Assembly: GCA_000771265.1 (NCBI GenBank) | Contig: JDUB01000014.1 | Span: forward strand, 27,736-91,735 | DNA length: 64,000 nucleotides | DNA from: Bifidobacterium thermophilum DSM 20210 | GTDB lineage: Bacteria; Actinomycetota; Actinomycetes; Actinomycetales; Bifidobacteriaceae | Direction of reading: 5' to 3' | In this document: piece after piece, positions 35,163 through 43,698 of the stretch | Numbering within the stretch: the first letter of the stretch is position 1 | How the letters are laid out: every line of letters begins with the position of its first letter | Translations under genes and position numbers: made by a program | Notes under the pieces: generated by a model | Told to the model about the DNA's origin: nothing | Seen by the model: only the letters and a program-made list of their open reading frames with translations | Databases searched by the model: none

Positions 35163-36314
35163 TCAGTCGTACAGCGTGAACGCCTCGTCACAGGCGTCGG
35201 CCACGTCGTCATTGTCGGTGACGATGATGACGCAACGTCCGGAATCCGCGGTTCGCCGATTCGGGTGGGCGAGCTTGTTGAGCAGGTCGAGGATGGTCGC
35301 GGAGTCTTCCTCGTCGAGACCGCCCGTCGGCTCGTCGAGCAACAGGACCTCGGCCTCGCAGCAGATGGCACGCGCGATGGACAGACGCCTGCGGTCAATC
35401 TCCCGAAGCTTGCCTGCAGGCGTGTGCACGAGCGCTTCATAGTTCTCGACGGCAAGGTCGCTGCCATCGCCGAAACCGGTCTGGTCCAGCAAATCACGCG
35501 CAATATCGGGCTTGGGTTGCAGGAAGTTGCGGCCGGACGCGTCCATCGTGTACACAAGGTTGGCGATGGCACCCAAGTCGTCGCGGATTGCATAGCGCTG
35601 CGGCACCACGCCTAGACGGTGTGCACGTGCTTCAGCTGGGTCGAAAGAGGCGAGATCGCTGCTTTTCAGCATGACCCTGCCGCTGGTTGGGAACACCATG
35701 CCTGAGGCGACGGCCATGAATCCGGCGCGCTGCTCGGCGTCATCGGGGTCGACCATGATTGCGTACGTGCGGCCGATATAGCAGTCCATGCTGATGTTGT
35801 CGAGCACGTCACGGCCGGTTTTGCGGTTGCTCAGGATGACGTTGTTGAATGCGAACGACGGGTATGCCTTCAGTGTGATGTGGCGGCGTTGGCGCAGTTC
35901 CCTGTCGATGTGGGATGATGCGCGGGTCGCGGTGTCGGCGTGCGCAACCGTCCGGGCGCTGTGGGTGTGTGGAACGGCTGTGGAGACCCCGGGTTTGGCG
36001 GTGTTGCCGGCGGCCGTCTTGTCGGATGCTGGTGCCGCTGCGGTTGCATCGGGCGTCGCCTTGCTGGCGTTTTCGGCGGTGTCGGTGTTTGCGGTGTCGG
36101 TTTGCGCATCCGCGTCCACATGTGCAGCTTGCTCATCTGCGCTTTCGGCTGCATCGTCGGTCTCGTCAGCTTCGTCAGCCGTGGCGGTATCTGCGGTATC
36201 GAGATCGGCGTCATCCGCGGTGTCGTCAATAACGACGCTGAACTGCACGGATTCCGTGGATTCGTCCAGCTGTTCGATCTGGTCGGCCTTGGTCGGCTCG
36301 TTGTTTTCGCTCAC
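35163..36314 (-). CDS. ABC-type ATPase homologue with lost Walker A
   Basis: 383-residue partner of the FtsX-like permease encoded just upstream. The N-terminal about 130 residues are acidic and Ala/Thr-rich, without a fold. The ABC part begins near AYPSFAFNNVILSNRKTGRDVL. Where Walker A should be (GxxGxGKST) the protein has VDPDDAEQRAG, without the lysine or glycines. The signature LSGGQ is replaced by LREIDRRRLS, while Walker B (VLLLDEPTGGLD) is intact. ATP hydrolysis is therefore unlikely. The GTG start overlaps the permease stop by four bases (GTGA). Confidence 0.8.
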   Translation of the reverse strand: MSENNEPTKADQIEQLDESTESVQFSVVIDDTADDADLDTADTATADEADETDDAAESADEQAAHVDADAQTDTANTDTAENASKATPDATAAAPASDKTAAGNTAKPGVSTAVPHTHSARTVAHADTATRASSHIDRELRQRRHITLKAYPSFAFNNVILSNRKTGRDVLDNISMDCYIGRTYAIMVDPDDAEQRAGFMAVASGMVFPTSGRVMLKSSDLASFDPAEARAHRLGVVPQRYAIRDDLGAIANLVYTMDASGRNFLQPKPDIARDLLDQTGFGDGSDLAVENYEALVHTPAGKLREIDRRRLSIARAICCEAEVLLLDEPTGGLDEEDSATILDLLNKLAHPNRRTADSGRCVIIVTDNDDVADACDEAFTLYD

Positions 36315-37768
36315 TTGGATTCCTCCTTGGTCGGCTTGGTCTCCTTGGTCTGCTCGGCTTGTGTCGTCGGCGCGTCTTCGACGTCTCCCGTGTCTCCTGC
36401 ATCTCCGGCGCTGTCGTCGCTTTCGACATTGCTGACATTGTTGACGTTGGCGTAATCGCCGCTGTCACGCGGTGCGAACAGTGAGATTCTGCGCACGGCG
36501 ACAACGCGGAACATGGCGATGAACGACAGCACCAGGCAGGCGAGCATGCCGTAACCGATGGTCTGCCACACAAGGCTCGCGGACATCGTCACGTCATAGC
36601 CGCCGGCAAGCTGATGGGCGAGCGGCTTGGTGCCGAATCCGCCGGCCAGCGCGCCAATCGCGAAGCCAAATACCGTGGGGAACAGGACTTCGAGCATGAA
36701 CTGCCATGCAATGCGCGCTTTGGTAACGCCGACCAGCATGGCGGTCGCGATTTCGCCGCGGCGGTGCACCAGACCGAGCACAACCAGCACAACGAGCAGC
36801 AGCCCGCCGACAATCAGCAGCACAATCCGGGCGATACGCAGGCGTTCCGCCAACTTGCCCAGCGGCTTGATGCTTTCGGTGTAGGCCTCAAGCGAAGTGG
36901 AGACGATTTCGTAGCCGGTCGGCAGCTTCGCCTTCTTGACCAGCGCGACGAACTTCTTGTACGCGCTCACGCTGTCAAGCGTAAAGGTGACCTGGAGATC
37001 CGGAACCGCCCATCCTTTGCCGGTGGTCGTGTCGAAGTTGTTGATGGCGAACGCGTAATAACCGACGAAAATCGCGTTGTCGCGGTTGTCTTTTGCCAGT
37101 TTCGTGGAGGCGGCTGTCTGTCCGTCCTTGTACCGGTAGATGCCGGCAACCTTGAGCTTGACGGTGGTCTTCGCGTCGGTGGGGCTGGCGATGGTGAAGG
37201 TGTCGCCGACCTTGAGATTGTTCTTCTTGGCAACGGTTTCGGAGATCAGCGCTGACGTCGAATCCGTGCTGGATGTGGAATAGGACAGGTTCTTGCCCTT
37301 GACGATGGTAAAGGCGCCCTGCGCATTGGCGGCTGCGGCCTCCTTGCTGTAGAAGGTGCGCAACGTGAACTCGCCGCCGGTCTTGCTGGCATCCTGGTCG
37401 GCGGTGCCTGCAACGGCCTTGAACTTCGACGTCTGCCTGACCGGCACGGATTCGGTGAAGGTGTAGGTGAAGCTGATGCTCGCACTTTGCGCGGCGCTGG
37501 CGTACGTGGAATATTGCGTCCACGACAGGTAGTTCTTAGTCCAGCTGGAGTCGGCGCCGTTGTACTTGGACTGTACGGACTGCTTAAGCTTCAGATCGAA
37601 GGTGGGCTTTTGAGCGTCATAGCCGGAGCCGTACGCGGTGTCGCTTGCCTGGATGACCGCAGTGGAAAACATCGTTCCGAAAGTGACAATCAGGGCGGTG
37701 ATGATGGTGAGCAACGAACGCCACTTATGGCGTGTGAGCGCTGCCCATGCGTTCTTGAGAACGAACAT
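36311..37768 (-). CDS. FtsX/MacB-like ABC permease
   Basis: Inner-membrane protein of 485 residues: one N-terminal helix (SLLTIITALIVTFGTMFST), a large extracytoplasmic MacB-type domain (about 50-310), then three helices (around IVLLIVGGLLLVVLVVLGL, VLFPTVFGFAIGALAGG and GMLACLVLSFIAMF). The C-terminus is an acidic tail. The ATG at 37768 follows GGAGAAG. Its stop overlaps the start of the pseudo-ATPase gene by four bases, so the two act together. It could be a mechanotransducing system that no longer depends on its own ATPase, or it may borrow another (inference). Confidence 0.85.
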   Translation of the reverse strand: MFVLKNAWAALTRHKWRSLLTIITALIVTFGTMFSTAVIQASDTAYGSGYDAQKPTFDLKLKQSVQSKYNGADSSWTKNYLSWTQYSTYASAAQSASISFTYTFTESVPVRQTSKFKAVAGTADQDASKTGGEFTLRTFYSKEAAAANAQGAFTIVKGKNLSYSTSSTDSTSALISETVAKKNNLKVGDTFTIASPTDAKTTVKLKVAGIYRYKDGQTAASTKLAKDNRDNAIFVGYYAFAINNFDTTTGKGWAVPDLQVTFTLDSVSAYKKFVALVKKAKLPTGYEIVSTSLEAYTESIKPLGKLAERLRIARIVLLIVGGLLLVVLVVLGLVHRRGEIATAMLVGVTKARIAWQFMLEVLFPTVFGFAIGALAGGFGTKPLAHQLAGGYDVTMSASLVWQTIGYGMLACLVLSFIAMFRVVAVRRISLFAPRDSGDYANVNNVSNVESDDSAGDAGDTGDVEDAPTTQAEQTKETKPTKEESK

Positions 37769-38073
37769 GCGGTACTTCTCCAGTCTCTGGCGGTGCTGAC
37801 CGCCGGGTGCGTACATGGTGGCGTTGGCCGAGGCGCTCCGGTCAGCGGGGCAATGATCCCATACCAACACTATTGCTAGTCTACGTTCGTGTAGTCTTGC
37901 ACGACACTGGCATTGTACTTGCGAAATGCTGGGAAAATCGTAAATGCGCAGCGTTTCCATTCCTGTACGTGTCCCATGCGTGGCGAATTTTGGCAGATTT
38001 TGGCTGATTTCGGGGCCGCCTCGTTGATAAGCGGTGAATTCGTGCCACACGTAAGTTCGGATAGAATGGGCGG

Positions 38074-40071
38074 GTGAGATGTGCTCGTTGGATGGTGCCC
38101 TTGTGCTCAGTGATCGGGGTGGGTATTGCGTTTGGCGTGGTGATGGGGTGGTTCCCGCACACGTCGATGATTTGGCAGTATCCGTTGCAGCAGATTGACG
38201 CTCCGGCGCATTATTATTTCGTCCGCCGCATTCTGGGGGAGGGGCTCGGCTCGGCGACGCACTTGTGGCCGAATGACGCGTATTATCCGCCGCTGTTCCA
38301 CATGCTGGCAGCCGGGTTGGTGAACCTGGCGTCGGTGTTCGGCGCGAAGATGCCGATTTACACAGCGGTGAACATTGTATGGCTGGTGACTTCGGGCATC
38401 ATGTGGCCGGCCGGCGTACTGCTGTTGTCCACATACTGGACACGTTTAGTGGATCCACAGGGTTGGCGGCCGTTCTCCTGCGCGATGGCGATTATCGTGC
38501 CCGTGCTATCCGTCTCCTCGGCGAGTCACCCGTTCCTGATGCTCGCCCGCGGTCCGCTGTACGCCTACGGACTGGCGACCTCGCTTCTGCCGTATTGGCT
38601 GTATATCACGTTGCGTTTGTGTGACGCCCTGACCGACCGTTGGCGGCGGCACAAGGCGGGGGCCGCGGCGGATGACAAGACTGGGCGGGGGACGCAGGCC
38701 GCCGCACCGGCAACCGCTCCTGAAACCGCGTCCGAAATCGCTCCCACGATGAAGCAGGCGCAGGCGCGGGCGCTCGTATGGCCGTGGATTCTCGGATTCA
38801 TCGCCATCGGCGGGCTGTGCATATTCGCCCATCCGCGCATCGTCTTCTCCTGGCTGCTGCTCATGGCGCCGTTCATCGTGCTGCGCATGCCGTGGAAAGT
38901 CATCGCGGGGCTCGCCGGCGCGGTTGTATGCGGGGCTGCGGCGCTGCTCGTATATATGCGTGGCTCCTATCAATCCAACCGGTACGGCAATCCGGCGGCA
39001 TGGTTCCACACCTTCGTGCCATCGCGCACGGTGCCTCAAGCGTTGCGCACCTTCATTACGGACAATATCTCCGGCCCGGGCGGGTGGTTGATGGCGGGCG
39101 TGACCGTGCTTGCGCTGGTCGTCATCGGCTACGTGATCGCACGGCCGCAGCAGGTGTTCAAGCGTGCTGATTCCAACGCTGCTCATCCCGGTGAAAGCGG
39201 ATACCACAACACCCGTAGGGATGCGATTGCTCTGGTCGTCGCATGGCTGCTGCTCATGTTGCTGTTCGTCTGCTCGACCTCGCTGACCGGGTGGTTCCCG
39301 AATATCGTCGCCGCTGCCTGGTACCGGGCGGAGACCCGGCCACTGAGCATGATTCCGTTCGGCGTGATTCCGCTGCTGGTCTTCGCCGCGTGTGCGGTGG
39401 CGGGCGGTGACGGATCGGTGTCGGTCCCGATGCCGTGGAAGGGCGGTGGCCGTGTGTGCGGCGGCATCCGGTTGACGCGTACCGCCCGGCAGAGCATCGT
39501 TGTGGTCGTGCTGGCGGCGCTCGCCGTCACCTGCCAGTTCGGCAATACGGAACGGGCGGGGTTGTCGCAATCGGTGTATCACAATGTGCAAATGACCGAT
39601 GAGCGGCCGGACGAGCAGTTGACATCCAGCAAGTATCGAGCGCTCGGCGAGGTCGTGAAGGTGACCGGTACGCGCGCGGTTGTCATATCCGATCCGCTAA
39701 ACGGCTCGATGTACGCAGTAAGCCTGTACGGGGCCAACATGTTGTACCCGATTTACAACCCGATGAAAGAGAAAAACGGCGCGATTTTCGAGCAGACCGA
39801 GCTGTCCTTCGCCTCGGGGGATGACGCGCGGCTGCTCAATACCGTGTGCCCGCTGGGTGGCGGCGACACTCCCACATATTTCCTGACGATGGGTCCTCAG
39901 GCACCGAGCCTGCAAATGTTCACGTTCCGCCAGCAGTTCGACCCGTTCCACGACGAAGGGCTGATTGCGCAATATGAGCGCCACGGCACGCTCGTCAAAG
40001 TGCGTGATCTTGGCCAATACGGGCATGGCTGGGCGCTCTACCGCTTCGGATGCGGCGTCGCACGCGGTTGA
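38074..40071 (+). CDS. Polytopic membrane protein (DUF6541-like)
   Basis: About 665 residues with ten or more membrane helices. The first loop has acidic and aromatic residues (QIDAPAHYYFVRRI and WPNDAYYPPLFHM), reminiscent of GT-C glycosyltransferases; I believe it matches the actinobacterial DUF6541 group. A low-complexity cytosolic loop rich in Ala, Thr and Pro occurs near residues 195-230. The C-terminal about 170 residues lie outside the membrane. The start is GTG 38074 or ATG 38092; neither has a strong ribosome site. Function unknown, possibly cell-envelope glycosylation. Confidence 0.7.
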   Translation: MRCARWMVPLCSVIGVGIAFGVVMGWFPHTSMIWQYPLQQIDAPAHYYFVRRILGEGLGSATHLWPNDAYYPPLFHMLAAGLVNLASVFGAKMPIYTAVNIVWLVTSGIMWPAGVLLLSTYWTRLVDPQGWRPFSCAMAIIVPVLSVSSASHPFLMLARGPLYAYGLATSLLPYWLYITLRLCDALTDRWRRHKAGAAADDKTGRGTQAAAPATAPETASEIAPTMKQAQARALVWPWILGFIAIGGLCIFAHPRIVFSWLLLMAPFIVLRMPWKVIAGLAGAVVCGAAALLVYMRGSYQSNRYGNPAAWFHTFVPSRTVPQALRTFITDNISGPGGWLMAGVTVLALVVIGYVIARPQQVFKRADSNAAHPGESGYHNTRRDAIALVVAWLLLMLLFVCSTSLTGWFPNIVAAAWYRAETRPLSMIPFGVIPLLVFAACAVAGGDGSVSVPMPWKGGGRVCGGIRLTRTARQSIVVVVLAALAVTCQFGNTERAGLSQSVYHNVQMTDERPDEQLTSSKYRALGEVVKVTGTRAVVISDPLNGSMYAVSLYGANMLYPIYNPMKEKNGAIFEQTELSFASGDDARLLNTVCPLGGGDTPTYFLTMGPQAPSLQMFTFRQQFDPFHDEGLIAQYERHGTLVKVRDLGQYGHGWALYRFGCGVARG

Positions 40072-40096
40072 TGTTGGCAAGCACCCATGACGAGTA

Positions 40097-40138
40097 CAAA
40101 CTGGCTGCGCTGACGGCTTGCTTTGCGTAACTAGTTTG
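40097..40138. repeat. 42-bp CAAACTGG palindromic element
   Basis: Single diverged copy between convergent genes. Arms CAAACTGGCTGCGC and GCGTAACTAGTTTG are mismatched at some positions. Confidence 0.82.
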
Positions 40139-40150
40139 TGGAGCTACAAG

Positions 40151-40561
40151 CTATTCGGGCTTGTCAACGCTGACGACAACGGTGCTGACGATTTTGTCGG
40201 CGAAGGTTTGCCGTTGACTGTCCCACAGCGGCCAAAGGAAGCCGATGCACAACGACGCGAAATCAGCGAGATGCGCCAGTTCTCGCAATCCCATTCTCAA
40301 GGCTGATATCGGGGCGCCGGATTCCTGATCGAGTACTTGCAGACGCAGAAGCTGGTGCGCCCATGATTGCCCGTTGCGTGTAGATAAGGCGGAGATGACG
40401 CCGGCGACAAGCAGACTGGCGCAGTCGATCCAGGTTTCAGCGGCTCCGCCCGGTGAGGATTTGCCGAACAACAGGGTGCCGATGAGCTGCGAGAGCAACG
40501 ATGCCGGCAGTACGATGCGAAGGATATACGCCGCGGCTCGGCGCAGCCAGAGGGTGAACAT
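40151..40561 (-). CDS. RDD-family membrane protein
   Basis: Small membrane protein of 136 residues. The ATG at 40561 follows AAAGGA. Two N-terminal hydrophobic segments and a C-terminal one, with RRAAAYILRIV and RQTFADKIVSTVVV (conserved RQT-DK end of RDD proteins). The first Asp of the RDD motif is not conserved. Function unknown. Confidence 0.8.
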   Translation of the reverse strand: MFTLWLRRAAAYILRIVLPASLLSQLIGTLLFGKSSPGGAAETWIDCASLLVAGVISALSTRNGQSWAHQLLRLQVLDQESGAPISALRMGLRELAHLADFASLCIGFLWPLWDSQRQTFADKIVSTVVVSVDKPE

Positions 40562-40742
40562 CGTTGTTCCTTTCCGTCGACGGCCGGGCAAGAGGTATTG
40601 CAAGGGCTTACCGGCCGTACTGTGAGGTCATATTGCCAAGTGTAGTGGTTGGAGCGGCGGCGCGCGGACTGAAACGCGGGGTTAGCGGGGCGAGCGGATT
40701 GCGCCCGTGCCGGGTGCCGGTGACGGGCGGTTGCTCTCTGCT

Positions 40743-40830
40743 TCTGCCGATGGTGTGCTGATGGTGGGTATCGACAGACGGTCTGTTTTCTGCTTCTGCC
40801 GACGATGAGGTGCCTGTTAGTGTCGGCCGA
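40743..40830. repeat. Two 36-bp TCTGCCGA palindromic elements
   Basis: Copies at 40743-40778 and 40795-40830, exactly 52 bp from start to start. They lie in the 430-bp gap between the RDD gene and tRNA-Ser, where I see no gene. Confidence 0.82.
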
Positions 40831-40943
40831 CGGTTTTTGGGATTATGCCCGTGCCGAGAGACTTGCAGTGGGCGCGCGAATTGGCCGATAGCCCCAAACG
40901 GAGGGTACCCGGGGGAACCAACAATCGGGGGGAATCAAAGCGA

Positions 40944-40982
40944 AACCCCGGAAACCGAATGATTCCAACGGTTTCCGGGGTT
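40944..40982 (-). terminator. Terminator of tRNA-Ser
   Basis: Perfect 14-bp arms (40944-40957 and 40969-40982) around an 11-base loop, just downstream of the tRNA on the minus strand, followed there by TTTCGCTTTG. Confidence 0.75.
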
Positions 40983-40992
40983 CAAATCCGGG

Positions 40993-41077
40993 CGGAGGAT
41001 ACGAGATTCGAACTCGTGAGGCTGTTACACCAACACGCTTTCCAAGCGTGCGCCATAGACCACTAGGCGAATCCTCC
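40993..41077 (-). tRNA. tRNA-Ser (anticodon GGA)
   Basis: Minus-strand cloverleaf of 85 bases with a long variable arm typical of tRNA-Ser. Acceptor stem GGAGGAT/ATCCTCC, discriminator G, anticodon stem CACGC/GCGTG with loop TTGGAAA (anticodon GGA), and T-loop TTCGAAT. CCA is not fully encoded. It decodes UCC and UCU. Confidence 0.96.
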
Positions 41078-41214
41078 ATTGCTTGTGGAAACGCGCCTGC
41101 GCGCGTAACCGGGCAACTCGAATAGAGTACCACGAACTATCGGACATGCAAACCCGCGTGGGTGTGTCGCGCACGATGCGCCGCCCCTCACGCGGATGTC
41201 CTACACTTGGAGGT

Positions 41215-41841
41215 ATGTCCATCGCATCACAGGAAGCACTTAAGCAGCTCGACCGTATTGTCGCGCTCGGCTACCCTGATGTGGCCGATATGAGCGCGGA
41301 GGCATTCCGCGCGCTTGCCCGCCCGCTCATCAGCGCGCTCGAAGACAGCGATCTCGGTGCGAATATCCTGCTCGTGCCTACGCGCGAGTTGGTGTCGCCG
41401 GAATCCCTGATCGCACGAACCAGCATCAACCGCATGGCCGGTTTCACAACGATGCCGCCGCGCGATATCGCCAGTTTCCTACCGCAAGACGGTTTCGAAC
41501 CGCCGGAAGGTCCGTTCTACCTGGTCATCGACCCACACACGGGCACCGCGTATATCAACCGCGAACCGGATGTCGCGCGCAAACTTATCGATTCCGATGA
41601 GCGTCTGCCGCTCACACTTGAGGAGGGGCTCGCCATCGCCACCCAGCATCCGGACTGGCTGGTGGAGAAAAACGGGTTCAACCTGCTCGGTTCGCGCAGT
41701 GCCGACGGTCGCGCGCCCAGCATTTGGATGAGCCAGAACGCTCCAAGGCTGGGCGCCGTGTGGCCGAATTCGCGGCACACATGGTTGGGAAACGCCTACT
41801 GCCGTTCGCGCTGCGGGGTTTCGCTCTTCCACTGGGCGTGA
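41215..41841 (+). CDS. DUF5701-like conserved protein
   Basis: Cytoplasmic protein of 208 residues starting at an ATG preceded by TTGGAGGT. The sequence has YLVIDPHTGTAYINREPD in the middle and ends with APRLGAVWPNSRHTWLGNAYCRSRCG, which I associate with the actinobacterial DUF5701 group. No catalytic motif is recognised and the function is unknown. Confidence 0.72.
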   Translation: MSIASQEALKQLDRIVALGYPDVADMSAEAFRALARPLISALEDSDLGANILLVPTRELVSPESLIARTSINRMAGFTTMPPRDIASFLPQDGFEPPEGPFYLVIDPHTGTAYINREPDVARKLIDSDERLPLTLEEGLAIATQHPDWLVEKNGFNLLGSRSADGRAPSIWMSQNAPRLGAVWPNSRHTWLGNAYCRSRCGVSLFHWA

Positions 41842-41923
41842 TTATTGGGCGTAGTCATTGGGTGTGATTACCGGGCATTGCGCGCCCGTAATCAGCCCGC
41901 GACTGGTTCGCGACCAGCCCGCT

Positions 41924-42439
41924 CTACTGTCGCATCCACTCCTGATCATCGAGTTTGTCGAGCGTCCGCAACAACGCATCGACATGTCCCTTCGCCCGCA
42001 CATTGTATTTCGCAACGCGGATGATGCCATCGCCGTCAATCACGAAGGTCGAACGGATTACGCCCAGACGCACTTTGCCGTACAGATTCTTCTCGCCGTA
42101 TGCGCCGTAGAGACGATGCACAGTCAGATCAGGATCTGACAGCAACGGGAACGTCAGATGGTCGCGCTCCCGGAATCGCGCAAGCTTGTCGAGCGGATCC
42201 TTCGACACGCCGAGCACGGTAAAACCGAGTGCCGACAGGCGCGCAAGATTATCGCGAAAATCGCAGGCTTCCGTCGTGCATCCTGGGGTCATCGCCGCAG
42301 GGTAGAAGTACAGGACGATGTTCTTGCCCCGCAGTGCGGACAGGGTGACGGTATCGCCCGTGTCGCTGGGAAGCGTGAAATCCGGGGCCGTCTGCCCGGC
42401 TTCGAGCCGTACTGGTGTCGGGTGTGCGTTGTCTGTCAT
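41924..42439 (-). CDS. bcp: Thiol peroxidase, Bcp/PrxQ type
   Basis: Cytoplasmic peroxiredoxin that reduces hydroperoxides; 171 residues. The peroxidatic site is AAMTPGCTTEACDFRD, with a second cysteine five residues later, the usual Bcp resolving position. The start ATG at 42439 overlaps the jetD stop by four bases (ATGA) and has AAGGAG upstream inside jetD. It is therefore probably translated from the Wadjet operon message, which is unusual for a housekeeping antioxidant gene. Confidence 0.95.
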   Translation of the reverse strand: MTDNAHPTPVRLEAGQTAPDFTLPSDTGDTVTLSALRGKNIVLYFYPAAMTPGCTTEACDFRDNLARLSALGFTVLGVSKDPLDKLARFRERDHLTFPLLSDPDLTVHRLYGAYGEKNLYGKVRLGVIRSTFVIDGDGIIRVAKYNVRAKGHVDALLRTLDKLDDQEWMRQ

Positions 42440-43698
42440 TGTGTCTCCTTGTCATTATTGGCGGCGATCGGCCATCCAAGCGAGCGGAGCGCATCGGCCG
42501 TGTCAATGAGCGGGATTCGCTCCTGCTCGACGCGCAGATGGGTTGGACCGTCGGACAAACCGGATTCGTCGGATTGCCCGACGGCCTCGCCACATGTGAG
42601 CAGATAGAGCTCACGCTCGCCAAAGTCAAGTGTGGGCGTCGCCTTGGGCTCGCGCGAAGTGAGCGGTGTGCTGGTTGAGGCGAGATTGGTGCCGAACCAT
42701 GAGTAGCGCTGGTAGGCTTCTAAATCCATGAATAGCGATTGGCAGCGTACCCCGGTGTGCCGTACGGCGTCGAGGATTTCCAAGCCGTCGGCGTCCATAT
42801 CGCCCCAATAGACGACCTGCGGGCTGGAATCATCCCCGTCGTCCGGTCTTGCGGTGGTAAGCCACGGCAGTAGCAGCGCGATTGATGCCAAAATCGCCTT
42901 ACCGGCTCCCCAAACGCACAATCCGTGCGCGATGTCGGGCATGGATTGGTAGGTATCCTTATTCTCCACGATGATGACATAGCGGATATCGCGCTCGCCA
43001 CCGGGCCGCCACGGCCTGGTAATCATCATTTCCGGTTCGTTCGAGTAGGCCGGGTCAAGCCAGCGCATGCGAAGCTCCGGAGGGCGGTCAGACAATCCCA
43101 GCGAATCCTTGCCGCACAAGGTGCAGATGACGTTGCGGCGATGCGTCTGATCGAGCCATTTCGCGCTGAACCCCGCGAGCGGGACTTGCCGTGGAGTCAA
43201 CCCGGTTGCATCGTGCGCGCCGAAGAACTGCGCGGCGCGAATCACCAGTGTGACATCCACATCTGATTCACTGTCCAGCATTTTCGCCACGGATGCCGCG
43301 GTGTCGCGAGGAATCGAGCACTCGTCGGCCAACAGGTCGATGCGCAGGCGCGCCTTGCGGTAGTGCCGGGCGCTCGTCCGGTCCGCGATGCGCAACGCAG
43401 TCTGCTCATCCGCAACCGTAACCGTGTCGATCAACTCCACCGGCGTGACCATCAGCCGGTGCTTGTTCGTGACCGGACAACCTAGACGCTGCGCCCATTC
43501 GCGCAACGCATTGTTGGCCTTATGCCAGTCGGGCGCTTGGGCGGTCAGCGTGCGCTGGTCCGGCCACCGCACGGAGAAAACCAACGGCCATCGCGGTTCG
43601 GCATCATATCGACGTCGTTGCAGATATCTGGTGACGGCATCGCGGATTTCCGTGGGCGCTGTCCGGGCGTTCACACCACGTGCTCGTATGCCGGTCAT
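42436..43698 (-). CDS. jetD: Wadjet nuclease subunit JetD
   Basis: 420-residue endonuclease subunit of a Wadjet system, equivalent to MksG. The N-terminal half matches the DUF3322 type. The C-terminal half is a TOPRIM-like DUF2220 domain with the glutamate in VENKD (245) and the DxD motif GDMDADG (299-305), the metal-binding residues for cleavage of circular plasmid DNA. A CTLCG motif at 192-196 could bind a metal. Its ATG overlaps the jetC stop by four bases. It is the last of four co-directional genes with adjoining ends, and bcp follows by overlap. Confidence 0.92.
   Translation of the reverse strand: MTGIRARGVNARTAPTEIRDAVTRYLQRRRYDAEPRWPLVFSVRWPDQRTLTAQAPDWHKANNALREWAQRLGCPVTNKHRLMVTPVELIDTVTVADEQTALRIADRTSARHYRKARLRIDLLADECSIPRDTAASVAKMLDSESDVDVTLVIRAAQFFGAHDATGLTPRQVPLAGFSAKWLDQTHRRNVICTLCGKDSLGLSDRPPELRMRWLDPAYSNEPEMMITRPWRPGGERDIRYVIIVENKDTYQSMPDIAHGLCVWGAGKAILASIALLLPWLTTARPDDGDDSSPQVVYWGDMDADGLEILDAVRHTGVRCQSLFMDLEAYQRYSWFGTNLASTSTPLTSREPKATPTLDFGERELYLLTCGEAVGQSDESGLSDGPTHLRVEQERIPLIDTADALRSLGWPIAANNDKETQ

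Noticed and set aside
36311..38050. Longer permease starting at 38050
   Set aside because: The extra 94 residues are not hydrophobic and have no family likeness; ATG 37768 has GGAGAAG upstream.
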